This document shows positions 8,693 through 17,442 of a stretch of 64,000 nucleotides of DNA, one piece after another; position 1 is the first letter of the stretch; each line of letters starts with the position of its first letter. Made by a program: the position numbers and the translations under genes. The notes beneath the pieces are model-generated. The model was given only the letters and a program-made list of their open reading frames with translations, was not told where the DNA came from and did not search any database. The stretch lies in the NCBI RefSeq assembly GCF_945957465.1, contig NZ_CAMFLC010000004.1:1-64000 (forward strand), read 5' to 3'. This stretch comes from an uncultured Leifsonia sp. Its GTDB lineage: Bacteria; Actinomycetota; Actinomycetes; Actinomycetales; Microbacteriaceae.

Positions 8693-10269
8693 GCGGACCC
8701 CGTCACGACGCCAGCCTCTACCGCGAACGGGACACCGTCCCGATCCGCCGCGCGCTGATCTCGGTCAGCGACAAGACGGGCCTGACCGAACTCGCCGCGA
8801 CGCTGGCCGAGGCCGGGGTCGAGATCGTGTCGACGGGCTCGACCGCTCAGACCATCCGCGATGCCGGGTACGCGGTGACCGACGTCGCCACGGTGACCGG
8901 GTTCCCCGAGTCGCTCGACGGGCGGGTCAAGACGCTTCACCCGGCCATCCACTCCGGTCTTCTCGCCGACCTCCGCCTCGCTTCGCACGAAGACCAGCTG
9001 AAGGAACTCGGCATCGAGCCCTTCGAGCTCGTGGTCGTCAATCTCTATCCGTTCGTGGAGACGGTGGCGTCCGGCGCCGTCGGCAACGATGTCGTCGAGC
9101 AGATCGACATCGGCGGCCCCGCGATGGTGCGGGCGTCCGCGAAGAACCACGCCAACGTGGCGATCGTGGTCTCGCCCGCCGACTATTCGGAGGTCGCAGC
9201 CGCGGTCGCCGCCGGCGGGACGAGCTTCGACCAGCGGCGTGCGCTCGCCGCCAAGGCCTTCGCACACACGGCCTCCTACGACGGCGCGGTCGCCGCATGG
9301 TTCGCGGGGGAGGCGCCCTCGACCGACGACTTCGCGGAACGATTCGAAGTGCGCGCCGAACTCAAGCAGACGCTCCGTTACGGCGAGAACTCCCACCAGG
9401 CGGCGGCGCTCTACGCCGATCCGGCCGGCCACGGTATCGCCCAGGCGACCCAGCTCGGCGGCAAAGAGATGTCGTACAACAATTACGTGGACGCCGACGC
9501 GGCCCTGCGCAGCGCGTACGACTTCACGGAGCCCGCCGTCGCGATCATCAAGCACGCCAACCCCTGCGGCATCGCCGTCGCCGCCGACATCGCCGATGCA
9601 CACCGCAAGGCGCACGAGTGCGACCCGGTGTCCGCCTACGGCGGCGTGATCGCGGCCAACCGCACGGTGACCCTGGCGATGGCGGAGACGGTCAAGGGCA
9701 TCTTCACTGAGGTGCTCATCGCGCCCGGCTTCGAGCCGGAGGCGCTGGAACTCCTGCAGACCAAGAAGAACCTGCGGATCCTCCGGCTGCCCGAGGGCTA
9801 CGCGCGCGCCACGACCGAATTCCGGCAGATCTCGGGCGGCGTACTCGTGCAGGACAGCGACCGGTTCGACGGCTTCGACTCCTCCGGCTGGACGCTCGTC
9901 TCGGGCGAGGAGGCCGACGCGGCCACCCGCGCCGATCTCGAGTTCGCCTGGAAGGCGTGCCGGGCGGTGAAGTCCAACGCCATCCTCCTGGCCAAAGACG
10001 GCGCCTCCGTCGGCGTGGGCATGGGCCAGGTCAACCGCGTCGACTCGTGCAACCTCGCCGTCAGCCGCGCGGGCGACCGGGCGGCCGGATCGGTCGCGGC
10101 ATCCGACGCGTTCTTCCCGTTCGCCGACGGCCCGGAGATCCTCATCGCGGCCGGTGTCTCGGCGATCGTGCAGCCCGGCGGCTCGATCCGCGACGAGGAC
10201 GTCATCGCCGCCGCGAAGGCAGCGGGCGTGACGATGTACTTCACCGGGGAGCGGCACTTCTTCCACTGA
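8689..10269 (+). CDS. purH: Bifunctional AICAR formyltransferase / IMP cyclohydrolase
   Basis: Last two steps to IMP: formylation of AICAR with 10-formyl-THF, then ring closure. 526 residues, typical for PurH. The N-terminal IMPCHase domain begins [13 protein letters not shown] and contains [15 protein letters not shown]; the AICARFT domain contains [18 protein letters not shown] and CDPVSAYGG. The start ATG overlaps the purN stop. The product ends TGERHFFH, the usual PurH C-terminus. The frame stays open upstream through purN, but the ATGA overlap and normal length fix the start. Confidence 0.97.
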   Translation: MSGPRHDASLYRERDTVPIRRALISVSDKTGLTELAATLAEAGVEIVSTGSTAQTIRDAGYAVTDVATVTGFPESLDGRVKTLHPAIHSGLLADLRLASHEDQLKELGIEPFELVVVNLYPFVETVASGAVGNDVVEQIDIGGPAMVRASAKNHANVAIVVSPADYSEVAAAVAAGGTSFDQRRALAAKAFAHTASYDGAVAAWFAGEAPSTDDFAERFEVRAELKQTLRYGENSHQAAALYADPAGHGIAQATQLGGKEMSYNNYVDADAALRSAYDFTEPAVAIIKHANPCGIAVAADIADAHRKAHECDPVSAYGGVIAANRTVTLAMAETVKGIFTEVLIAPGFEPEALELLQTKKNLRILRLPEGYARATTEFRQISGGVLVQDSDRFDGFDSSGWTLVSGEEADAATRADLEFAWKACRAVKSNAILLAKDGASVGVGMGQVNRVDSCNLAVSRAGDRAAGSVAASDAFFPFADGPEILIAAGVSAIVQPGGSIRDEDVIAAAKAAGVTMYFTGERHFFH

Positions 10270-10307
10270 CGCGGGCGCCGGGGAGCCGTGCTCATCCGGG
10301 CGTCCCG

Positions 10308-10336
10308 TTGCATCCCTCGTGGGGTCGGGCGAGAAT
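10308..10336 (+). promoter_or_regulatory. Sigma-70-like promoter of the amino acid dehydrogenase gene
   Basis: TTGCAT (10308-10313), a 17-nt spacer and GAGAAT (10331-10336) lie about 55 bases upstream of the ATG at 10392, which has its own AGGAG (10381-10385). This gene therefore has a normal leader, unlike many neighbours. Confidence 0.45.
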
Positions 10337-10391
10337 GGACGACGGTCCACAAGACCCTCAGCATTCACCGCGATCCCACGAGGAGACACCG

Positions 10392-11447
10392 ATGTCCGTC
10401 CTGCCCGCAGACCTGCCGCACGAAACACTGCACGTTGTGAAGGGGAGGCGCAGCGGCCTCACCATCAGCATCGCGGTGCACTCCACGGCCCTCGGCCCCG
10501 CCCTGGGCGGTTGCCGGGTGTGGAACTACGACTCCTGGCAGGAGGCCGTCGCCGACTCGCTCCGCCTGGCGGAGGGGATGACCTACAAGAACGCCGCGGC
10601 CGGCCTGCGCCGCGGCGGCGGCAAAGCCGTCGTCTATCTGCCGGACGGGCACCAGTTGACCCCCACCGAGCGTTACGAGGTCATGCTCGACCTCGGCGAC
10701 GCGGTGGAGAGCCTCGGCGGCAGTTACATGACCGCGGAAGACGTCGGGACGAGCGCAGAGGACATGTCGGTCGTGGCGACGCGCACCGCCCACGTGTGCG
10801 GCCTCCCGCCCGCCGAGGGCGGCGTCGGCGAGCCGAGCGACGCGACCGCCGCCGGTGTCTACGCGGGCCTGCTCGCGACGCTGGAGCGTGCCACCGGCAG
10901 CCGCGACGTCGCCGGCCGCCGCGTCACCGTGCTCGGCCTGGGGCACGTCGGTTCGATCATCGCCATGCGTCTCGCGAGCGAGGGCGCGGTGCTGACGGTC
11001 ACCGACGTCAACCCGGCCAAGCGAGCCCTCGCCGAGGCGCTCGGCGCCGCCTGGGTCGAGCCCGACGAGGCGCACCGCGTGGAGGGCGACCTGTTCGTGC
11101 CCGCCGGTGTCGGCGGTGTGCTGACCGACGCCGTCATCGACGAGTTGCGGGTGAAGGCCGTCGTCGGCCCGGCCAACAATCAGCTGGCCGACCGCTCCGG
11201 CGCCGAGCGACTCGCTTCCCGCGGCATCCTCTGGGCTCCCGATTTCGTGGTCAACGCCGGTGGCGTGATCTTCCTCTCGATGATGAACGAGGAGAGGCCC
11301 TCCGCCGAGGCCACCCGGGAGCGCGTCGAGGCGATCGGCGACACCGTCGCCCACGTCTTCGACATCGCGGCCGAACGGGGCATCACGACGCTGGATGCGG
11401 CTGACGAGATCGCGCTCGCCCGTCTTCGCGAGCCCGCGCACGCCTGA
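10392..11447 (+). CDS. Glu/Leu/Phe/Val-type amino acid dehydrogenase
   Basis: 351 residues, matching short (about 350 aa) leucine/valine/phenylalanine dehydrogenases and not glutamate dehydrogenase (about 450 aa). The substrate domain shows GPALGGCRVW and MTYKNAAAGLRRGGGKAV with the substrate and catalytic lysines, and YMTAEDVGT. The NAD domain has the GLGHVG Rossmann loop near residue 180. It oxidatively deaminates a branched-chain or aromatic amino acid to the 2-oxo acid, feeding catabolism or branched fatty acid precursors. The exact substrate cannot be read from sequence. It is a single gene with its own promoter and an AGGAG ribosome-binding site. Confidence 0.88.
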   Translation: MSVLPADLPHETLHVVKGRRSGLTISIAVHSTALGPALGGCRVWNYDSWQEAVADSLRLAEGMTYKNAAAGLRRGGGKAVVYLPDGHQLTPTERYEVMLDLGDAVESLGGSYMTAEDVGTSAEDMSVVATRTAHVCGLPPAEGGVGEPSDATAAGVYAGLLATLERATGSRDVAGRRVTVLGLGHVGSIIAMRLASEGAVLTVTDVNPAKRALAEALGAAWVEPDEAHRVEGDLFVPAGVGGVLTDAVIDELRVKAVVGPANNQLADRSGAERLASRGILWAPDFVVNAGGVIFLSMMNEERPSAEATRERVEAIGDTVAHVFDIAAERGITTLDAADEIALARLREPAHA

Positions 11448-11543
11448 CCCGGTCGTTTCGTCCCGCCGCCCCGGACGGCCGGCGGCGGGACGGCGGCCGG
11501 TGCCAGCATTCCCATAGGAACCGGTCGGATAGGCTTGGTTCTC

Positions 11544-12746
11544 ATGACTTCCTCCTGGGGCCGCCGGCTCGTCGCCTCCCTCGTCTCCGCCGTCGCGGTC
11601 GCCGCCGTCGCATTCGTCGCGTCCACGCTGCTGCTCATGGTGGCCAACCAGCTGAACCCGGCTGCGCTCCAGAACATCACCATGTACGTGGGGTGGCCGG
11701 CGCTCGCGGCATTCGTGCTGTCCGCGATCGCGGCCCTTCTCGGAGGCTATGACCGGCGGTGGATCGCCGTCGTGGCCGGAATCCTCGTCGGGCTCGTGAG
11801 CACGTTCATCGGCGAGATCGTCCTGTTCTCCACGCTCAACGTTCCCCTGAACGGTGCGGCCTGGGGGCAGGTGTTCCAGCTGCTGATCTCCTACGAGCTG
11901 CCGTTCTGGCTCGCGGTCGCCGTCGCGTTCCCCACGGCGGGCTTCGCCGTGTTCCGCGCCGTGGAGGGCCAGGGCGGCACGACCGGCCGCAAGGTGGCCC
12001 TCGTCCGCATCCCTGCCGCCAACCTCGCCGACGGCCTGGTGACCCACATCGAGCGGGAGGCCATCGACAGCGAGTTGGCCGACCAGCAGTGGGACGGGTA
12101 CGTCGCCGCGCTCTCCGCCGCCGGCTGGCAGACCGTGGAGGTCGCGAGCGCCGATCAGCTGGCCGACTCGGTCTTCGTTGAGGACACGGCCATCGTCTTC
12201 GGGGACACCGCGGTCATCTCGCGTCCGGGCGCCGACTCGCGTCGCCCCGAGACCGCGGGGACCGAGGCCGCCCTTCGCGCGCAGGGCCTCCGCCTCGAGC
12301 GGATCGAGGAGCCGGGCACCCTCGACGGCGGCGACGTGCTCAAGGTGGGCGACACCGTCTACGTCGGCCGCGGCGGCCGCACCAACGCCGAGGGCATCCG
12401 ACAGTTGCGCGCGCTGGTCGCGCCCCTGGGCTATACCGTCGTCGCGGTCCCCGTGACCAAGGCGCTGCACCTGAAGACCGCCGTCACGGCTCTTCCGGAC
12501 GGCACCGTGATCGGGTACGAACCGATCGTGGACGACCCGCGGATCTTCGAGCGCTTCCTGCCCGTGCCGGAGGCCCACGGCACCGCCGTGGTGGTGCTCG
12601 ACGACGAGACCGTGCTGATGTCGTCGTCCGCCCCCGCTTCGGTGGCGCTCGTCGAGGACCTCGGCTACACGGTGGTGCAGGTCGACATCTCGGAGTTCGA
12701 GAAGCTCGAGGGCTGCGTCACCTGTCTCTCCATCCGGATCCGCTGA
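11544..12746 (+). CDS. Membrane-anchored DDAH-like amidinohydrolase
   Basis: About 400 residues in two parts. Residues 1-140 hold about four membrane segments. From about residue 150 a full dimethylarginine dimethylaminohydrolase-like domain follows: FVEDTAIVFGDTAVISRPG, LDGGDVLKVG, KALHLKT with the catalytic His, and EGCVTCLSI near the C-terminus with the catalytic Cys. DDAH enzymes convert methylated arginine to citrulline and a methylamine; most bacterial members are soluble and about 250-260 residues. The membrane domain fused in front is unusual. TAGGCT (11530-11535) lies 8 nt before the ATG and there is no Shine-Dalgarno, suggesting a near-leaderless mRNA. Confidence 0.8.
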   Translation: MTSSWGRRLVASLVSAVAVAAVAFVASTLLLMVANQLNPAALQNITMYVGWPALAAFVLSAIAALLGGYDRRWIAVVAGILVGLVSTFIGEIVLFSTLNVPLNGAAWGQVFQLLISYELPFWLAVAVAFPTAGFAVFRAVEGQGGTTGRKVALVRIPAANLADGLVTHIEREAIDSELADQQWDGYVAALSAAGWQTVEVASADQLADSVFVEDTAIVFGDTAVISRPGADSRRPETAGTEAALRAQGLRLERIEEPGTLDGGDVLKVGDTVYVGRGGRTNAEGIRQLRALVAPLGYTVVAVPVTKALHLKTAVTALPDGTVIGYEPIVDDPRIFERFLPVPEAHGTAVVVLDDETVLMSSSAPASVALVEDLGYTVVQVDISEFEKLEGCVTCLSIRIR

Positions 12747-12757
12747 CCGGCGGCTCC

Positions 12758-13231
12758 TCAGTCGCCTGAGGTGTCTCGGGTGCAGGGGATGCTGCCCGCC
12801 AGCTGGGCGGTCGTCGAGGTGGCACCTTCGAACGGGTCGGTGTACTGGCCGATCATGCCGTCGAAGCGCACCCGCCCGTCCTCGAGCCGGAAGGCCGCCG
12901 TCGAGAAGAACGAGCCGCCGTCACCGGTGGTGAGGTTCGTGCCGAAGCTGCCGTTGCGCAGGTCGGCGACGATCTGACCGCCGGCGCGTGAGGTCGGGTC
13001 GTTGCGCACGACCACGCGCCCGTTCGCTCGGACGACGCACGTCGCGTGGTGGAGGAAGACCTCCACGGTGCGCGCGTGCGCGCCCTGCACGCGCAATTCC
13101 ATCGCGGTGTGGGTCAGTGACCGGGCGGCGGTCCACGCCACGCCCGCGCTCGCGTACAGCCCGAGGATCAGTGCCACGAATACCGCGAACGCTCCGATCA
13201 CCGACCAGAACGGGAGCGAGCGCCACACCAT
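12758..13231 (-). CDS. Small single-pass membrane protein, unknown
   Basis: 157 residues. There is one N-terminal membrane segment (about residues 8-30), then an extracytoplasmic domain of about 120 residues with two cysteines (in HHATCVVR and IPCTR) that could form a disulfide. Family not recognised. TAGGCT on the minus strand (13243-13238) lies exactly 6 nt before the ATG, the leaderless arrangement. It is convergent with the DDAH-like gene, with only 11 bases between the stops. Confidence 0.65.
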   Translation of the reverse strand: MVWRSLPFWSVIGAFAVFVALILGLYASAGVAWTAARSLTHTAMELRVQGAHARTVEVFLHHATCVVRANGRVVVRNDPTSRAGGQIVADLRNGSFGTNLTTGDGGSFFSTAAFRLEDGRVRFDGMIGQYTDPFEGATSTTAQLAGSIPCTRDTSGD

Positions 13232-13291
13232 CCCTGCAGCCTAGCGGCCGCCCTCGCAACCGGCGCGGCACGACCGTCCCCGAACTTGCTC

Positions 13292-13321
13292 TTGCGTTCG
13301 GGGCGATGCTGGGAATATTCT
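13292..13321 (+). promoter_or_regulatory. Promoter of the leader ORF and ABC exporter
   Basis: TTGCGT (13292-13297), an 18-nt spacer and TATTCT (13316-13321) lie in a locally AT-rich patch (GGAATATTC). The predicted start near 13328 leaves a leader of about 325 nt before the first exporter gene, long enough for the leader ORF and hairpins described below. Confidence 0.5.
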
Positions 13322-13376
13322 GTAGGGCTGCCTTGTCGCAGCGTTCGGATGACGCATCGGGCCTTGGGAGGACGCC

Positions 13377-13466
13377 ATGACAACGACTGAGAAGACACGA
13401 ACCGTGACCGTGTTCGGGCTCGTCGCTGCCGCGTACGCGTCCCCGGAGCCGGCCCCCGCCTGGTAG
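13377..13466 (+). CDS. 29-residue leader peptide upstream of the ABC exporter
   Basis: ATG at 13377 with an excellent Shine-Dalgarno (GGGAGGA, 13366-13372) opens a 29-codon ORF that begins MTTTEKT, has a small hydrophobic middle (VFGLVAAAY) and ends in the proline-rich PEPAPAW before TAG. The stop codon lies exactly in the loop of a hairpin (13458-13475). This is the architecture of attenuator leader peptides that stall ribosomes in the presence of an antibiotic and turn on a downstream resistance or exporter gene. An alternative is that the peptide itself is a cargo or signal. Stalling is inferred. Confidence 0.6.
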   Translation: MTTTEKTRTVTVFGLVAAAYASPEPAPAW

Positions 13467-13563
13467 GTCCCAGGCAGGAACGCGCTTCCGGCTGACTGTC
13501 GCCGGCACACCGCCCGGGCATCCGTGGCCCGGGCTCGTCGCGCCCACGCGAACGACTCCTTTT
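13458..13563 (+). promoter_or_regulatory. Attenuator-like hairpin series before the ABC exporter
   Basis: Successive stems are GCCTGG/CCAGGC (13458-13463, 13470-13475) enclosing the leader stop codon; GCCCGGG/CCCGGGC (13512-13518, 13528-13534); and TCGTCGCG with CGCGAACGA (13535-13542, 13547-13555, one bulge), followed by CTCCTTTT ending at 13563, the only intrinsic-terminator-like T-tract in this stretch. A further palindrome, CGGGTCGG-AG-CCGACCCG, lies near 13586-13603. The layout fits conditional termination controlled by translation of the leader ORF. Confidence 0.5.
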
Positions 13564-13653
13564 GGCGACCTCTCAGCACGCTTCACCGGGTCGGAGCCGA
13601 CCCGCGCTACGAAACAGAATTCACGCAACGCACAACTAGAGAAGACGGAACTC

Positions 13654-15498
13654 ATGTCCATCGCTGAAACGCATCAGCACCCACCCCAAAGAGAAGACCA
13701 GAAGCGGTCGGGAACCGTCCGCACGCTTCTGCGCATCCTCCCGTTCGCCAAGTCGGCGGCACCCCGCATCGTCCTCGGCATGGTCGCCGCGCTGCTGGCG
13801 AGCCTGGTCGCGCTGCTCATCCCGCAGGTGCTCCGCTGGCTGGTCGACGGCCCGCTGTCCACCGGCGACCCCTCGGCGGTCTGGCCCGCGGCGCTGCTCG
13901 TCGTCGGGCTCGGCGCCGCCGAGGCCGTGTTCATCTCGCTCCGCCGGTGGTTCGTGCTCACTCCGGGCACGCACGTCGAGGCGCGGATGCGCAACTCCCT
14001 CTACGAGAAGCTGCAGGACCTGCCTGTCGCGTTCCACGACCGCTGGCCGAGCGGGCAGCTGCTCTCGCGCGCCGTGAGCGACCTGAGCCTGATCCGGCGC
14101 TGGCTGTCGTTCGGCATCGTGCTGCTCGTCGTCAACGTCGTGACCATCATCGTCGGTTTCGCGATCCTGATCGGCTGGAACTGGATCCTCGGGCTGATCT
14201 TCCTGGTCCTGTCCGTCCCGTTGTGGATCTACGGCTTCGTGTTCGAGAAGAAGTACTCCGTCGTCGCGCGCCGCAGCCAGGATCAGGCCGGCGACCTCGC
14301 GACCGCCGTGGAGGAGTCGGTGCACGGCATCCGGGTGCTCAAGGCATTCGGTCGCGGCAAGCACGCCCTGGAGAAGTTCGAGTCGCAGGCGGAGCAGCTC
14401 CGCGGCACGGAGATCGAGAAGGCGAAGGCGGTGGCCGGCCTCTGGCTGTGGCTGTTGATGATCCCGGACATCGCCTTCGGCATCTGCCTGGTGGTCGGTG
14501 TGTGGCTGGCCGCGCAGGGAGAGCTGTCGGTCGGCGAGCTGGTCGCGTTCTTCGCGACCGCGACCGTGCTCCGGTTCCCGATCGAGTCGATCGGCTTCCT
14601 GCTCGCGATGACATTCGACACGCGAACCGCCGCCGACCGCTTCTTCGAGGTGCTGGACGAGGTCAACACGATCACGGACCCGGCCGACCCGAAGCGCATC
14701 ACCGATCCGCGCGGGGAGCTCGTCTTCGACGACGTGCACTTCCGCTACCAGGACTCCCCTGAGCGCTTCCCCGACCTCCTGAACGGCATCGATCTCACGG
14801 TGCAACCGGGGGAGACGATGGCGCTCGTGGGCCTCACGGGCAGCGGCAAGTCGACGCTGACGGCTTTGACCACCCGTCTGTACGACGTGACGGGAGGTTC
14901 GGTGCGCGTCGACGGCGTGGACGTGCGAGACCTGACGCGCTACGACCTGCGGAAGGCCATTGCCATGGCCTTCGAGGACGCGACGCTGTTCTCGGCGTCG
15001 GTGCGTGACAACGTGCTGCTCGGCCGCGACGGGCTCGACCCCGATTCGGCGGAGGCGGAGCGCGTCCTCACGGAGGCGCTCGAGATCGCCCAGGCCGGGT
15101 TCGTCTACGAGCTGCCCGAGGGTGTCGACACCAAGGTGGGTGAGGAAGGACTCAGCCTCTCCGGGGGACAGCGCCAGCGTCTCGCCCTCGCTCGTGCGGT
15201 GGCGGCCGCGCCCAGCATCCTGGTGCTCGACGACCCGCTGTCGGCGCTCGATGTCGACACCGAGGCGCTGGTGGAGGCCGCCCTGCGCCGGGTGCTCGCC
15301 TCCACGACGGCCCTGGTCGTCGCGCACCGTCCGTCGACGGTCACGCTCGCCGACCGGGTGGCCCTGCTGGAGGACGGCCGGATCACCGCCGTCGGCACCC
15401 ATCATGAGCTGCTCGCATCCAACGAGCACTACCGTTTCGTCCTCTCCTCCCTCGAAGAGGAGCAGGACGAGGAGATCCTTCAGGAGGTGAACCTGTGA
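13654..15498 (+). CDS. Heterodimeric ABC exporter, subunit 1 (degenerate Walker B)
   Basis: 614 residues: six-helix ABC_membrane domain (about 35-330) then the nucleotide-binding domain. Walker A is GLTGSGKST and the signature is the canonical LSGGQRQR, but the Walker B is [11 protein letters not shown], with Asp where the catalytic Glu belongs, and the Q-loop reads [10 protein letters not shown] without the usual Gln. Paired with subunit 2 this makes one active and one degenerate ATP site, as in TM287/288 or BmrCD-type multidrug exporters. The mRNA leader carries a small ORF and attenuator hairpins. The gene overlaps subunit 2 by GTGA. The substrate is probably a drug or peptide but cannot be read from sequence. 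Confidence 0.9.
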   Translation: MSIAETHQHPPQREDQKRSGTVRTLLRILPFAKSAAPRIVLGMVAALLASLVALLIPQVLRWLVDGPLSTGDPSAVWPAALLVVGLGAAEAVFISLRRWFVLTPGTHVEARMRNSLYEKLQDLPVAFHDRWPSGQLLSRAVSDLSLIRRWLSFGIVLLVVNVVTIIVGFAILIGWNWILGLIFLVLSVPLWIYGFVFEKKYSVVARRSQDQAGDLATAVEESVHGIRVLKAFGRGKHALEKFESQAEQLRGTEIEKAKAVAGLWLWLLMIPDIAFGICLVVGVWLAAQGELSVGELVAFFATATVLRFPIESIGFLLAMTFDTRTAADRFFEVLDEVNTITDPADPKRITDPRGELVFDDVHFRYQDSPERFPDLLNGIDLTVQPGETMALVGLTGSGKSTLTALTTRLYDVTGGSVRVDGVDVRDLTRYDLRKAIAMAFEDATLFSASVRDNVLLGRDGLDPDSAEAERVLTEALEIAQAGFVYELPEGVDTKVGEEGLSLSGGQRQRLALARAVAAAPSILVLDDPLSALDVDTEALVEAALRRVLASTTALVVAHRPSTVTLADRVALLEDGRITAVGTHHELLASNEHYRFVLSSLEEEQDEEILQEVNL

Positions 15499-17309
15499 GC
15501 ACCGCGACCGTTCTGGGCGTCGAGGGCGAAGAGCGCAACGACCTCAGCAAAGAGGAGAGCAGGCAGATCCGTCGGCGCTCGCTGCGCCTGCTCGGCTCGC
15601 TGCTGCACCCGCTGCGCCTGCGGCTGGTGCTGACCGCGATCGTCGTCGTGGTCAGCACAGCCGGCCAAGTCGCCGGCCCGGCGATCATCGCCTTCGGCAT
15701 CGACAACGGGATCGCGGCTCTGCACTCGCAGAACTGGCTCCCGGTCGCCGCCGCCGGCGTCGCCTACCTGCTCACCGGCATCATCGGCGCTGTGCTCATC
15801 GCGTGGTACACCGTGCTGAGCGCGCGGATCAGCCAGGCGATCCTGATCGACCTGCGCAAGCGGGTCTTCCTGCACACGCAGAAGCTCTCGCTCGAGTTCC
15901 ACGAGTCGTACACGTCGGGCCGCATCATCTCGCGGCAGACGAGCGACCTGGACTCGATCCGCGAGCTGCTCGACTCCGGCATCAACCAGCTGGTGCAGGG
16001 CTTCCTGTACATGCTGTTCATCGCCATCGCGCTGTTCTGGCTCGACTGGCTGAGCGGTGTCGTGCTGCTGTGTTCGCTGGTGCCGCTGTACCTGCTCACG
16101 CGGTGGTTCCAGAAGCGCTCGCAGGTGCTGTTCCGCATCTCGCGGGTGGCGTCGGCGAAGCTGATCGTGCACTTCGTGGAGACCATGACCGGCATCCGCG
16201 CGGTCAAGGCGTTCCGCAAGGAGAAGCGCAACGAGAAGGAGTTCGGCGGCCTCGTCGAGGACTACCGGGATGTCAACGCACGGGTGATCCAGCTGTTCGG
16301 GATCTTCGACCCCGGCCTCGTGATGATCGGCAATGTGACGGTCGGAGTGGTTCTTCTGGTCGGTGGCTTCCGGGTCGCGGAAGGGCAGCTCGCCATCGGT
16401 GTGCTGCTCGCCGCGCTGCTCTACACGCGCCGGTTCTTCGACCCGATGGAGGAGATGGCGATGTTCTACAACTCCTACCAGTCGGCGGCGGCCGCGCTCG
16501 AGAAGATCTCGGGCGTGCTGGAGGAGGAGCCGAGCGTACCCGACCCGGTGAAGCCGGTCGACCTCTGGACAGCCGAGGGACATGTGAGGTTCGACGATGT
16601 GACGTTCGCCTACAAGCGCGACCGCGTCATCCTGCCGGAGTTCAGCCTCGACATCCCCGCCGGGCAGACGATCGCACTGGTCGGTTCGACCGGCGCGGGC
16701 AAATCGACCCTGGCGAAGCTGATCTCGCGGTTCTACGACCCGAGCGCGGGGACCGTCGCGCTCGACGGCGTGGATCTGCGCGATATGCACCCGAAGGACC
16801 TGCGCCGGGCGATCGTCATGGTCACCCAGGAGGCGTACCTGTTCAGCGGGTCGGTGGCCGACAACATCGCGCTCGGCAAGCCGGACGCGACGAGGGACGA
16901 GGTGGTGGAGGCCGCGCAGGCGGTCGGCGCGCACGAGTTCATCACGGGCCTGCCGAACGGCTACGACACCGACGTGAACAAGCGCGGCGGTCGGGTCTCG
17001 GCGGGTCAGCGCCAGCTGATCTCGTTCGCCCGGGCGTTCCTGGCGAACCCGGCGGTGCTCATCCTGGACGAGGCGACCAGTTCGCTCGACATCCCGAGCG
17101 AGCGCCTGGTGCAGGAGGCTCTGCAAACGCTGCTCGCCGACCGCACCGCCGTGATCATCGCGCACCGCCTGTCGACGGTCGCGATCGCGGACCGGGTGCT
17201 CGTGATGGAGCACGGCCGGGTCGTCGAAGACGGCTCGCCGGACGAGCTGATCGCCGGCACCGGTCGCTTCGCCCAGCTGCACGCCGCGTGGCGGGACTCG
17301 CTCGTCTGA
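15495..17309 (+). CDS. Heterodimeric ABC exporter, subunit 2 (catalytic Walker B, altered signature)
   Basis: 604 residues, with an ABC_membrane domain then the nucleotide-binding domain. Walker A is GSTGAGKST, the Q-loop has [10 protein letters not shown], and Walker B is canonical [11 protein letters not shown] with the catalytic Glu; the signature motif is VSAGQRQ in place of LSGGQ. This complements subunit 1 exactly: the consensus site pairs this Walker A/B with the LSGGQ of subunit 1, and the degenerate site pairs the DD Walker B with VSAGQ. The GTG start at 15495 lies behind AGGAGGTG and overlaps the previous stop (GTGA). Confidence 0.92.
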   Translation: MSTATVLGVEGEERNDLSKEESRQIRRRSLRLLGSLLHPLRLRLVLTAIVVVVSTAGQVAGPAIIAFGIDNGIAALHSQNWLPVAAAGVAYLLTGIIGAVLIAWYTVLSARISQAILIDLRKRVFLHTQKLSLEFHESYTSGRIISRQTSDLDSIRELLDSGINQLVQGFLYMLFIAIALFWLDWLSGVVLLCSLVPLYLLTRWFQKRSQVLFRISRVASAKLIVHFVETMTGIRAVKAFRKEKRNEKEFGGLVEDYRDVNARVIQLFGIFDPGLVMIGNVTVGVVLLVGGFRVAEGQLAIGVLLAALLYTRRFFDPMEEMAMFYNSYQSAAAALEKISGVLEEEPSVPDPVKPVDLWTAEGHVRFDDVTFAYKRDRVILPEFSLDIPAGQTIALVGSTGAGKSTLAKLISRFYDPSAGTVALDGVDLRDMHPKDLRRAIVMVTQEAYLFSGSVADNIALGKPDATRDEVVEAAQAVGAHEFITGLPNGYDTDVNKRGGRVSAGQRQLISFARAFLANPAVLILDEATSSLDIPSERLVQEALQTLLADRTAVIIAHRLSTVAIADRVLVMEHGRVVEDGSPDELIAGTGRFAQLHAAWRDSLV

Positions 17310-17328
17310 TCACGGGCCGAGGTGGTAC

Positions 17329-17375
17329 CGACAGGCCCCGGCCCTCCCTTCGGGGAGAGGATCCGGGGCCTGTCG
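17329..17375 (+). terminator. Terminator after the ABC exporter
   Basis: A 13-bp perfect stem CGACAGGCCCCGG/CCGGGGCCTGTCG (17329-17341, 17363-17375) with further pairing inside (CTCCC/GGGGAG). It lies between convergent genes and may serve both strands. Confidence 0.8.
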
Positions 17376-17442
17376 CCGTGGACGGGGCGGGCCGAGGGGT
17401 TGGAGTGGGTTGAGTCGTCGGTCCGTCCGGCCAGGTCCGGGG

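Noticed and set aside
8548-10428. Long minus-strand open frame opposite purH
   Set aside because: Shadow of purH, low-complexity His/Arg/Gly-rich translation, no ribosome-binding site.
10365-12578. 737-codon minus-strand frame opposite the dehydrogenase and DDAH-like genes
   Set aside because: Antisense shadow; the plus-strand genes have clear motifs and promoters.
13586-13603. CGGGTCGG-AG-CCGACCCG palindrome as a separate operator before the ABC exporter
   Set aside because: Could be an operator or part of the attenuator fold; without a candidate regulator it is kept only as part of the leader structure.
13636-17282. Two ~600-codon minus-strand frames opposite the ABC exporter genes
   Set aside because: Antisense shadows of strongly supported ABC subunits.
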